Shown piece by piece: positions 1 to 10,900 of a DNA stretch of 40,521 bases; the first letter of the stretch is position 1, and every line of letters begins with the position of its first letter. The translations under genes were made by a program, and so were the position numbers. Source of the DNA: an uncultured Flavobacteriales bacterium (GTDB lineage Bacteria > Bacteroidota > Bacteroidia > Flavobacteriales_E > Vicingaceae); assembly GCA_913056345.1 (NCBI GenBank), contig CAJXMH010000028.1, positions 1-40,521 of the forward strand. Direction: 5' to 3'. Below the pieces are notes generated by a model, which made no database searches, had not been told where the DNA came from, and saw only the letters and a list, made by a program, of their open reading frames with translations.

Positions 1-3000
1 GATGAGATCGACAAGCCCGTAGGTGCATCATTGGTATCCAAGACATTTAAAGTCAACTGTCTGCTGTAAGTTGCCCCTGCTTGGTCGCGTGTCTGAACTT
101 CTATAATATATAGGTTTTTGGTTTCAAAATCAATTGGAACAGCAGTTCGAAGCTCATTTCCTGATATAATGAATGAAGCATTATCATTGCTTGCCTGGTT
201 AGCGAAACTGTAACTGAACTGATCAGTACTGTCTTTATCCTCAGTACTTAGGGCTGAAACAGTAGAGCCAACGGCTACATTTTCATTAAAGGAGTTTGGT
301 GTAAGAACTATATTAGTTGGTGCATCATTACTATTTGTGATGTTTATGGTAAAGTTTTGCTCAACACTTAAGCCTCCTTGGTCTGTAGAGCGAAGTCTGA
401 TATTATGTACTCTTTGGTTGTTGTAATCAAAGAGTACATTAGACTTCAACTCATTAGATGAAATAATGAAGTTCCCATTATCATCATCCCCTGAACCTGG
501 TACTAATTGATAAGTAAAGGTTTGGCTTGGGTCAATATCTGTGGTATTGAAAGTGCCAATAGTAGTATTTAAAACTGTATTCTCAGGAGTTGAAGCATTA
601 GAGATCGAAATTGCACTAGGTGGATCATTAACGTCCTGTACAAAAATTAAAAATTCTCTCTCGAACCACTTATTGTCTTGATCTGAAGTCCTCAATCGTA
701 CACTCAACTGATTTTTAACTAAGACATCAAAGCTTGCATTTGAAAACAGACTGTCGCTAGAAATTATAAAGCTTCCGTTATCAGTATCACCGGTGCCGGG
801 AACTAAGGTATATGTAAAATTATCAACTGCATCTTCGTCTGTAGTTCTAAGCAAACCAATAAATTCTCCTGCTGCTTGCTTTTCGTCTACTGAATTAGCT
901 GATAGCAATACATCTGTTGGGGCATCATTGGTGTCTTTAACATTCACAAATAACTGTCGCGAATAAGTTCCACCGTTACCGTCATCTGTTTGCACTTGGA
1001 TGAAGTAAACGTTCTTCGCTTCAAAGTCTAATGAAGAAGCCAGCCTTAACTCATCTCCTGCAATAATGAAATTTGCATTATCATTGGTAGATAAATTTAC
1101 AAAAGAGTAGGTGTGATTATCCATGGCATCTGCGTCAACAGTGCTAAATCTTCCTACAGAGGAATTCGCAGGCAGGTTCTCATTGATAGAGTCAGGTGCT
1201 AATGAAATATCAGTTGGCGCATCATTAGCATTCGTAATGTTGATCACAAACTGAGCTTCAGCAGTATCGCCTGCCAAGTCAGTGGTTCTAACCCTAATGT
1301 TGTAAGCAGTTTGCAAGTTAACATTATAGGTCGTGTTGGTCTTTAGATCTCCATTTTGAATATAGAAAGAGGCGTTATCGGCATCTCCTGCTCCGACCAC
1401 TAAAGCGTATGTGTGATTATCTACAGTATCAGGATCTTGGGTACTAAAACTTCCCACTGTAGTGTTTCGACTAACGTCTTCTTGGATACTGTTGTTATCG
1501 AGCGTTAAAGTAGTTGGTGCATCATTTGCATTTATTATATTGATAGTAAATGCTTTTTCTGTAAATAGGTTTAATGCATCAGAGCTTCTTAGCCTAATAG
1601 AGTATCTATTTCGTTGTTCATAGTTAAATGATGTGCTTGCAAATAAGCTATCTGATTGTATTGTAAAGTCTCCATTATCAGCAGCGCCAATTCCTGATAC
1701 TAAGCTGTAAGTAAAGGAATCATTTGCATCTTCATCAATTGAACTTAAAGTTCCTATGAAATTACCATTTGCCGCATTCTCTGCAATAGTATTATTGCTT
1801 AAAATAATATCAGTGGGGCCATCTGCAGTATCTTTTACAGAAATGGTAAATTGCTTCGTAAAGGTTCCTCCGTTCCCATCATCGGTTAAAATGTTTACAA
1901 AATAGCTGCTCTTAAACTCAAAGTTAAAGGTAGCAGCCGTTCGTAATTCATTCCCGAGAATTGCAAAGGAAGCATTATCATTATTTGTCCCTGTTAGAGT
2001 ATAGTTGTGGCTATCTCCTGCATCAGGATCAACAGTACTTAAGGTCCCAACCAAAGTGTTAAAAGGTAAGCTTTCGTAAACGCTATCATTTGATAACTGT
2101 ATGTCAGTTGGCGCATCGTTAGCATTTGTAATGTTGATCGTCAACACCTTCTCAAAAAAGTCGCTTCCATTATCAGTAGTTCTCACTCTTAATGAGTAAA
2201 CTGTTTGCACATTAACATCAAAAGTTGCGTTTGTTCTGAGGTTATTCCCTTGAATAGTAAAAGACCCATTATCTGTATCTCCTGTGCCGGGCACTAAACT
2301 ATAGGTGTGAGCATCAACTGTATCTGGATCTGTTGTAGAAAAAGCACCTACAATGGTGTTATTTGGAACATCTTCAGCTATGGTGTTATTATCAATCGAG
2401 ATATCTAAAGGAGCATCATTGGCATTGGTAACACGAATTGAAAAAATCTTATTGGTCAAAAGACCCCCTGCATCACTACTACGCAAACGGATGCTATAAT
2501 TAGCTTTCTGCTCATAGTTAAAAGAAGTACTAGCAAATAAACTGTCATTGCTTATGCTAAAAGAAGCGTTATCAGAACCTCCGCTTCCACTAACTAAGGT
2601 ATATGAGAAGTTATCTGAGACATCTTGGTCGACAGATGATAAAGAGCCAACATAATTGCCATTTGCATTATTCTCAGCAATAGTATTATTATCCAAGAGA
2701 ATGTCAGTTGGTGCATCATTGGTGTCTTTGACAATTATGCTAAACTGCTTTGAATAAAGACCTCCATTCCCATCACTGGCTTCTATATTGACGAAATATA
2801 TGTTCTTCGCCTCAAAGTTGAATGTTCTCGCAGTTCTAAGTTCGTTGCCAACAATGGCAAAGGAGCCATTATCGTTATTAGTTCCTTGTAAGCTAAAGGA
2901 ATGCGTATCTCCTGTATCTGGATCAATAGCACTTAAAAAGCCAATTGAAGCATTACTAACTAAATTTTCAGTTACACTATCGTTTGAAATTATAATATTT

Positions 3001-4910
3001 GTAGGAGCATCATTAGAGTTTGTAATGGTTAACATAAATACCTTTTGGTAAACTCCTCCAAAGCCGTCATCTGCTTGAACTCGAATCGAGTAATTGCTTT
3101 GAACGTTGATATCAAAAGCGGTTGCAGCAATTAGCTGATTAGAACTTATGTTAAAGGCAAGGTTATTGGAATCACCCACTCCACTAACTAAGCTCAAGGT
3201 ATGGTTGTCTCCTGCATCAGGGTCATTTACTGTAAAGGTTCCTACCGCAGACCCAATAGAAGAACTTTCAGGAATTAGAGAGGTTGATAAGCTTATATCG
3301 GTTGGTATATTGTTTACATCCTTAACAGTTAAGGTAAATTCCTTACTGTAAGTTCCCCCATTACCATCATTGGTTTCTAAACGAATACTTTGGGATGCTT
3401 GCACGTTAATATCCAATACTGCAGCAGTAAATAAACTATCGTTACGAATAGTAAAGTTGGCATTATCTGCATCTCCAACTCCGTTTACTAAGTTATAAGA
3501 AAAGCTATCTCCGAAATCCTCATCAGTGGACTGAAGGCTTGCTACAAAACTACCTATTGGCATATTTTCGTTCACACTCTGCGTAGAGAGTGAAATACCA
3601 GTTGGAGCGTCATTTGCGTCTGTAATGTTAATCTGGATTTGTTCGCTGTACACACCCCCTTGGGAGTCTGTAGTTCTAACATTGATAAAATAAGTGTTTT
3701 GTTGTTCAAAATCAAAAGATTGACGAGCTCTTAAACTATTCCCAACAATGTTGAATAATGCATTATCATTACCGGTTACAGTTTCAAAGGAGTAAGTAAA
3801 TGTTTCACCAGAGTCTTCATCGGTGGAAGAAAATACCCCAACGGTGCTGTTAGATCCCGCATTTTCAGCAATGGAGTCCGAAGGCAATAGAATATCTGTT
3901 GGAAGGTCATTAGCATCCAAAACGTTAATCTGTGCAGACTTCTGGAAAGTGTTATTAGCTCCATCCGTTACCTGCAGACGAATGGCATAAACATTCTGCT
4001 GCTCAAAGTTAAAACTACTATTTGCATTAAGTTGATTGCCAGAAATTGAAAAACTACCATTATCTGTAGAACCGGTACCCGAAACTAAAGCATAAGTGAA
4101 GGTCTCGTTCAGATCTGTATCTACCGCTGAAAGACTTGCAACCAAGGTGCCTGCTGCTTGATTTTCTTGAATAGAAGATGTATTCAATAGGATATCTGTT
4201 GGGGTTTCATTTTGATCGACTATGTTTATGGTATAACTAGAATCAAGGAAGCAGCCTTGAGAGTCTGTTACCCTTACCCGAATAAGATAAGTTGACTTTG
4301 ATTCAAAATCACCCACAAACCCTGCTATCAAACTGTCAGTAGTTATAGAAAACAAACTGTTATCTGCACTTCCTGTCCCACTAACCAAAGCATAAGTGTG
4401 TGACTGCATAGCATCTAGATCTTGTGTAGAAAACCTTCCTATAAGCGTTCCAACTGCTTGGCTTTCATCTAGCTGCTTAGAATTCAGGTTCAAATCCGTT
4501 GGTGGATTATTATTTTTAATCACCAATGGGGCAGCGGCATTACCGTAAATGGCATTGTCTTGGAAGGCTACAGTATCAACAGAATTGTATATAGTATTAG
4601 AAGTAGCGTCATAAAATCTAAAGCTCACTTCTTCTCCGTTAACCACATTGCTGTATATGGTCATATTAGCCTGAAAACGTCCATTGATGACTGTTGAGCT
4701 ATTTGCTGAACCCCTTAAAGTTCCACTAACAAAAGCACCTAATTGATTAGCAGGATTGGTCAACTCTTGACAATTCAAATCGAGCACCGCAGTAACAGTC
4801 ATGCTGTATTGAAAAGCATTGGGGTTAACAGTCCAAGTTGGTGCTTGGGCTTGGACAAAAGAATAGCTGTATAAGAATGCTGTGATTAAGATTAACTTAA
4901 ACTTGTTCAT
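1..4910 (-). CDS. Giant cadherin-repeat surface protein (C-terminus outside window)
   Basis: This open frame starts at the ATG read from 4910 and runs off the left edge, giving about 1636 residues without a stop. Residues 1-22 (MNKFKLILITAFLYSYSFVQ) form a signal peptide. An N-terminal domain of about 110 residues contains NPNAF..SMTV, RGSA and MTIYSN; it resembles a domain near the C-terminus of the upstream giant protein. Fifteen complete cadherin-like repeats of about 99 residues follow, and a sixteenth begins at the edge. Each has an EN/ED near its start, a central DxDxxDxxxY-like stretch, a TDDGNGG-type loop in many copies, and an end resembling NDAPTDI. In cadherins such residues bind calcium between domains. 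It lies 42 bases after the 3098-residue gene and probably shares its transcript. A role in adhesion or cell-cell contact is inferred. The missing C-terminus probably carries more repeats and a T9SS signal, but that cannot be seen. Confidence 0.9.
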   Translation of the reverse strand, partial: MNKFKLILITAFLYSYSFVQAQAPTWTVNPNAFQYSMTVTAVLDLNCQELTNPANQLGAFVSGTLRGSANSSTVINGRFQANMTIYSNVVNGEEVSFRFYDATSNTIYNSVDTVAFQDNAIYGNAAAPLVIKNNNPPTDLNLNSKQLDESQAVGTLIGRFSTQDLDAMQSHTYALVSGTGSADNSLFSITTDSLIAGFVGDFESKSTYLIRVRVTDSQGCFLDSSYTINIVDQNETPTDILLNTSSIQENQAAGTLVASLSAVDTDLNETFTYALVSGTGSTDNGSFSISGNQLNANSSFNFEQQNVYAIRLQVTDGANNTFQKSAQINVLDANDLPTDILLPSDSIAENAGSNSTVGVFSSTDEDSGETFTYSFETVTGNDNALFNIVGNSLRARQSFDFEQQNTYFINVRTTDSQGGVYSEQIQINITDANDAPTGISLSTQSVNENMPIGSFVASLQSTDEDFGDSFSYNLVNGVGDADNANFTIRNDSLFTAAVLDINVQASQSIRLETNDGNGGTYSKEFTLTVKDVNNIPTDISLSTSLIPESSSIGSAVGTFTVNDPDAGDNHTLSLVSGVGDSNNLAFNISSNQLIAATAFDINVQSNYSIRVQADDGFGGVYQKVFMLTITNSNDAPTNIIISNDSVTENLVSNASIGFLSAIDPDTGDTHSFSLQGTNNDNGSFAIVGNELRTARTFNFEAKNIYFVNIEASDGNGGLYSKQFSIIVKDTNDAPTDILLDNNTIAENNANGNYVGSLSSVDQDVSDNFSYTLVSGSGGSDNASFSISNDSLFASTSFNYEQKANYSIRLRSSDAGGLLTNKIFSIRVTNANDAPLDISIDNNTIAEDVPNNTIVGAFSTTDPDTVDAHTYSLVPGTGDTDNGSFTIQGNNLRTNATFDVNVQTVYSLRVRTTDNGSDFFEKVLTINITNANDAPTDIQLSNDSVYESLPFNTLVGTLSTVDPDAGDSHNYTLTGTNNDNASFAILGNELRTAATFNFEFKSSYFVNILTDDGNGGTFTKQFTISVKDTADGPTDIILSNNTIAENAANGNFIGTLSSIDEDANDSFTYSLVSGIGAADNGDFTIQSDSLFASTSFNYEQRNRYSIRLRSSDALNLFTEKAFTINIINANDAPTTLTLDNNSIQEDVSRNTTVGSFSTQDPDTVDNHTYALVVGAGDADNASFYIQNGDLKTNTTYNVNLQTAYNIRVRTTDLAGDTAEAQFVINITNANDAPTDISLAPDSINENLPANSSVGRFSTVDADAMDNHTYSFVNLSTNDNANFIIAGDELRLASSLDFEAKNVYFIQVQTDDGNGGTYSRQLFVNVKDTNDAPTDVLLSANSVDEKQAAGEFIGLLRTTDEDAVDNFTYTLVPGTGDTDNGSFIISSDSLFSNASFDVLVKNQLSVRLRTSDQDNKWFEREFLIFVQDVNDPPSAISISNASTPENTVLNTTIGTFNTTDIDPSQTFTYQLVPGSGDDDNGNFIISSNELKSNVLFDYNNQRVHNIRLRSTDQGGLSVEQNFTINITNSNDAPTNIVLTPNSFNENVAVGSTVSALSTEDKDSTDQFSYSFANQASNDNASFIISGNELRTAVPIDFETKNLYIIEVQTRDQAGATYSRQLTLNVLDTNDAPTGLSIS
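20..4500 (-). repeat. Tandem cadherin-encoding repeats, period about 298 bp, superperiod about 895 bp
   Basis: A GTTGGNGCATCATT-like sequence, encoding the NDAPTDI junction on the minus strand, recurs near 20, 316, 620, 918, 1214, 1514, 1813, 2107, 2410, 2708, 3002, 3301, 3601, 3898, 4198 and 4498. The units following 3898, 3002, 2107, 1214 and 316 on the minus strand form one subtype (C). It has a shortened loop ending NDN before the fifth strand and usually FExKNxYF plus DDGNGG. C copies lie 893-898 bases apart, so the array is five A-B-C triplets. Confidence 0.9.
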
Positions 4911-4952
4911 TGGTTAGTTATTGAGTGTAAATAGTACTTTCTTAAATTGAGG

Positions 4953-7900
4953 TTATTTGATCTTAACCACTTTTTCGGTAATGGTTATATCTTTATCTGT
5001 AAAGCGAAGCTGATAAACACCACTTGTGAATGGATAGAGTTGACTACCATTTAAATAGATCACTTCTCGGTCTCCCACTTGCTGCTCAAACACGATCTTA
5101 CCATGTTGATTAATCATCTGAACCATTCCGTTGGGGCCTACTTTTTGAGGCACCTGAATCGCTAAATGATTTCTAAATGGATTCGGATACGTTAAACGGT
5201 CTGCTGATATTTCCGTCTTTACCAAACTATCTTGCTTAAACTGATCACAATCTTGAGCAATTTCTAAGCTCATTATAGCAGGATCTAGCGGCTGACCAAC
5301 TATACCGTTTTTAACAAAATCCAACTCACCATCTATCTTCAGTAAGGACTTGCTCACTTTATTGTATAAGAAAAGGTTCATCGACTCCCCATGATCGCCA
5401 TAAGCTGTTAAGTAATAAGCCGGTTTTTCTGCAGTACCTGCACCTATCGCCTTCCCGCTCAAACCACGAAGGTCCTCTCCGGCAAATGCTACTAGAATCC
5501 AATTCGCGTCTTCTAAAATCTCATCACAGGTGTTCACCTGAAGGATCATATTGGTGTTGGATTCATAATCAGCAGGATGCAGACTAGATTCACTAATTAC
5601 CATGTCGAAGTCAGGATCCAGTTGACTCGCCTCTGCCTTCATCCTGAACAAACCACTTCTTGGATAAACAAAGGTGTCTCCCATTGCTGATTGAAGTAAA
5701 TATCCCTTAGTTGGCTCTAATGCGGTTAAACTACCAACCCAACCGAGACCACTTTGATATACAGAAAATGAACGTTGACTCTTGATGATATCTCCTGAGC
5801 TTGCAGCATAATTAGCTAATGCCGAATTGACCTGTATGTTTCGTTGAGATATAAAACCGATACGGTTCCAACCTGCAACTGTTTGAATTGGAAGTGTATC
5901 CGGGTCTATGACAAATCCTTTGTGATCAATAGTGTCAGGATTGCTAATGTGGATCAGGTATGAATTGTTGTTGTTTAAGCCATCACGTGAAAGATTACCT
6001 GTCCAATTTGTGCTAGAAGTATAATTAGCAAATGTATTTGTCCCTATCGTTTTCACTTGATCACCAGATCCAAAATTCAAGTCTTTGAAGAAACTGTAGA
6101 ATGATTTCATCTCATCATCTTGTAGTGGAAAACTAACCCAATTCCAACCTGCACTCAGCGCTACAGGCTTAGAAATTTTATTCACTGCGTCAAATATTTG
6201 AGGACTTAAAACTGAGCCAATTAGAGAATTCTCGATAAAAACAACTTCGGGACTTACATCTTCGTGCAACTCACCTTCTATAGAATTCCATACTTTGAAT
6301 TCAATGCTATCACTGTTGGTATTACTGTAAATATCTAAGAATGCAAGGTATTTGTCTAGAGACGGCATATAGCGTAATTGAGCTTTCCCTCTAATTTGAC
6401 CATTACTATACGCTACTAATAAATCTTCTTCATTGGCACTAATTATTCCGTTGATTCTAATCTGACCAATCACACTCATCGACTTACTAAAGTTTGATGG
6501 ATTGAATGAAAAGTCAGGCGCAGGTTTTCTCACTTTTAAATTAACCAAATACTTTTCATCGAAACCAAAGTCTGTGGTAAGCGCAAGATCAGCTGAATAA
6601 TCCCCAATATTAATAGAAGGATTAACCGTAAAGTCAATTCTCTGAGTTGACTGCGGATCGATTGTACCTGAAGAAGGACTGACGGTAAGCCATGATGGAA
6701 TATTAGAAATGGTAAAGCGTTTTACTTCTCCTCCGTTATTAACAATCCTGTTAAAGAAGGTCATTGTATCGTTAAAATCCTTGCTTAAGTTGCGCTGGAT
6801 ATCTTGCCAAAGCACTTGGTTTTTATTGATAAAGGCGGTCCAAGTAGCAGGTGACTGCATACTGTTCCCATTTAAATCTTTAATCCCTTTCACGGAAATA
6901 TTTAAAATTACATTCTCAATATCTGCGGGCGCTTCGTTAGGCGAAATCACCATTTCATCATTGTTAACACTCCAACTAAAGTTCACGTTTCTTATTGGAC
7001 GTTGCAAAGCTATAGCAGGTGTCTGGTTATCAGATGCGAAAGCCCCACCTAGAGAATCTAAATGCAAACCTGCAGTTGATCCATCGTCGAAAGATGGACT
7101 CAATGTTGGCACGCCTAGCTCCAATTTATATTCTTCAAATGGATAATATACCATTAAGCCGAACTCATCTCCTTGAAGGCGATTGAACATTTCTAACTCT
7201 AGGTTCTCAGCTAAGCGCTTAGAATTCCAGATTCTTACTTCATCTAGATATCCTGAAAAGTGCTGATCAATAGTATTAACAACCCCATTAACCGAAAATC
7301 TTGCTCCTAAAGCGAACTTAGTTCCACCAAATCCGTAAAAATTCGATGCCTGAATAGTATTTTGTTGCACGCCATCGATAAATGCCGTAGCATTAGCGAT
7401 TCGATCGACTACAAGAGCAAAATGGTGCCAATTATTATCAGCAAAGTCTTGAGAAACAGCAACAAAGTCCGTGCTATCATTTTTTACATGGATTTTATTA
7501 TCAGCTGCTATTTCTATGCTCCATCCATTTCGGTTGTCATCGTTTGGCGTAAACCCTCCACTTCCATTTGATAGCATTGTCATTACTCGACCACCTGAAG
7601 TTTTGAACCAAAACTCTATGGTTAGATCCATTTCAAAAGTAGAAGCAAGCGTTCCTGCGCTATCCAATATCAAATAGTCATCAATACCATCAAAAAATGC
7701 GCTGTTACTCTTAGGATCAAGCTCCCATTGGGCATTTACAATTGCATTTCTTGCTCTAGCCTTATCCTCGGCTAATGAGCCCCGACCTTCTTCCATTGGC
7801 CAATAACCAATTAAGCCTGCTTCTCTGCCAGTTAGATTAACATTTAGTCGACTAGCAATTTGGGAGCTTGTTAACGTTCGATTCCAGATTCTAAGTTGGT

Positions 7901-10900
7901 GAGCATTCCCATCAAAGAAGTCCCCGTCGTTCAAGGCACTTTTACCCATGAACGTCTTGCCACTTCCTGAATAATTTGCCAAAAAGTTATTAGTAGTACT
8001 TGTTAAAATCCCATTACTACTTCTAGCCATAATATCTAAGGTCAAATTAGCTTTATCCAAAGTGGCTGAGTAATGAATCCAAGTGCTATCGTCCAATATA
8101 TTGAATACCGAAGTGTAAGTTGCGGACCCAACTGTTACTTCTATGTTATCTGCAGCATTAAAGGCAACCTCGAAATAATTATTGGGATCGTTCCCTTGAG
8201 ACAAGAGCACTTGTTTTGTTCCAAGTGTATTTCGCTTTGCCCAAAACTCTACTGTGAAATCATCACTCGCAAAATCAAATCCGTTAGCTATTTCAAGATA
8301 GTTGGATGCACCGTCAAATGCTACTGTCTTATCATGCCTAACATCTCCTCCATTTAATACTCCTGTAATTTGGAAATTACTCGGTGTTAGTGAACCTGCT
8401 TCTATTACTTCGTTAAAACGAATCGATATATCATCATTCGGGTCAAGCACCCCATCTGCAGGACTAGGTGTGCCAAATGGATGTGGATTAACACGATCTG
8501 CTAATCCAGAAATCACATTTGAATAGACCGTTTTATCGGGGTTGCCAGGTATCTTACATGTAGAAAGCGCTCTTAATTGGTATGACTGATCAATGAGTTG
8601 ACCCATCTTAAAATCATAAGTAATATATGGCTGTCCCTTTGGAATAGGGAAGGGCGCAGTATGGGTAGGATATCTAGTCATGATATCATTTGTATCCTTA
8701 AACCACTCTTCAGCTAAAGTGATCCAAGAAGACTGAGCCGTAGGCTTATACTGTAAACCGATTTTCTCAAGCCCTCCATAATTGATGTCATAACCTGCAA
8801 TAAGGAGAGGCAAGGTGTCATTAAAACTGGTGTTCACGACAAATTGATCTCCTGGATTTTGTATTTCAATATCGGTACAAGAAGGTAAGAATTGAACTGA
8901 GATATATGTGGTATCAGCAATGTCTTCATAATTGGAAGTGCCAAAAGCAAATTGACATTGAGAATGAAATACCAAACCAATACTATCGTACTGAATATGT
9001 GTAGGCCCTTTCTCCACAACAAGTTGTTTTGTAATGGAAGTATTTGCGGGTACTGGAAAACTCCGATTTGGGTTGATTCCATCAACTTTCAGAATGGCTC
9101 CATTAGGGTTAGTGTTTTCGAGAATTTTTAGGTCATAGATTTGATCTTGCAGACCATTGTTAGTCAAGTTTAAAGTAAATACTGCCTGACCTTCAGCAGG
9201 TACATTGAAGAGTTCAGAGGGTGTAGTTGTGATAGCAGGCTGTTCTTGCTGGACAGTCGCCTTATTAATCACCGTTCCAGGTAAATAATATTTGGTTGTG
9301 TACTCTCCCTCATAAGGACATGCAGTTTCTCCAGCGCGTGTTTTGAATATGGGTCCATAACCATCTTTTGCTTCAAACACATCTACAGTAAAATTATCTC
9401 CTGCATCCTCGTCCTCAATAGTATAACTAAAAGTAGTAGAAGTTGAGGTAGTGGTAGAATTAGAAGTTGTATGCCCATAGTTAACGCTCAAATTGTTCTC
9501 AACTTCAATTCCGTTTCCTCCTATCTCAGCTCCGATTTTTAAAGTCAAGTCTTCAGAAAGATTGAAATTAATCGTAGTATTATCCGTCTCGTCTCGAGTA
9601 CTAACTGTGGTATATGTTTGTGAAGGACCGGCTATGTAACTAATATTACGATTGGGACTATTGGCTTCTACTTTTGCTTTTTCGTTTTTGGCTAAAGCCT
9701 CTTTCCAAAGATTAATTTGGCGGTTATACCACCAAACGCTATCAACCCCTTGATTAACCTTCATTGTTACTGACTGCCCTAGCGAATTGGTAACAGTAGT
9801 ATCTTTTGATGTATAACCTGTGTAAACGTAACTCAACCCTGTTGAATCAACTAAAGAGTTAGTTAATGGATCAGGTGTTGCATTAGACTGAAAAACAGGA
9901 TCATCATTACTTTTTCCATAATTTGAGTCTGAAGCAGGTAAGTTACTACTGTACAATGGATTAGTGCTAAGAAGCTGATTTCTGAGAGCTTCCAGTCTCG
10001 GTATAATTAAATCTTCGATTCCTTGCTGTGTAAATACAAACTCCGTCCCGTATCCTCCGGGAATGACAAACATCGCTTTGGTTGATCCAATCTTAAAGCC
10101 CTTTCCGTTAAAAGCATAAGTGTTACCGAAGCACTCTGTGCTTACATCTGCACATTGCGCTGTATCAATCAGTGTAATGATTTGTGAAAGGCCAAAATCC
10201 ATGTTCATGGATCTTCCAAAAAAGAGATCCGCATTTGGTCCTACATTCTCTATGTCAGTGCCAGTAGAAAGTGTTAAGGTTTTGGTCATGGACTCGACCA
10301 CCTCATTGCTCTCAGTAATTTGGGTCTCAATATTGGTCGACGAAATTAAAGAGTTAGAAATTTTGGTTTCTGTTTGGTAGCCTAAACCAACTGAAAATTT
10401 CGTTCCTAGATTAAAGCCTTTTTGAATTTGAACTCCTACTCCTCCTCCATTTTCATAGGTACTAACTGTGGTGTGTGTTGTTCCTTGCTCCCATGAAGAA
10501 AAGCTATTCGAACCAGGAGGGTCGCGAAGAATCATGGTCACCACTTGAGGACCTGCAGTTGCAAAAGAATTACCCAAGGCCCTTCCACCGAAGATTACGC
10601 CTCTAAATAATTGATTTACAGGATCAGAAGCATTTGGCTCCCAAACAACCGTAGCGTTGGGAGTAATCAGTGTCACTTCACATGTTTTTGTAAAACTGTA
10701 TGCAGGATTAACCTGGTCAGTTGCTGTGTTTGCCTGGCCTGCAGAAAAAGTATAGGATTGAACACCGTCAAAGTCATCGATAGGCTTAATTTCAAACTCT
10801 TCTATTGCTTCTGCGGCAAGGCGGTTGTTGATACGAATTTTCCCATCTGTAACCGGAACACTATCGAAAACATCTGTTGAACCATCCTTATTGGCATAAA

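Noticed and set aside
20-4500. Regular spacing of a short motif, as in a CRISPR array
   Set aside because: The period is about 298 bases and the whole unit is coding, with an uninterrupted minus-strand frame of cadherin-like repeats.
6709-7146. Long plus-strand open frames opposite the giant secreted gene (for example here and at 12211-12507)
   Set aside because: They mirror the coding strand of a well-supported protein and show no independent signal.
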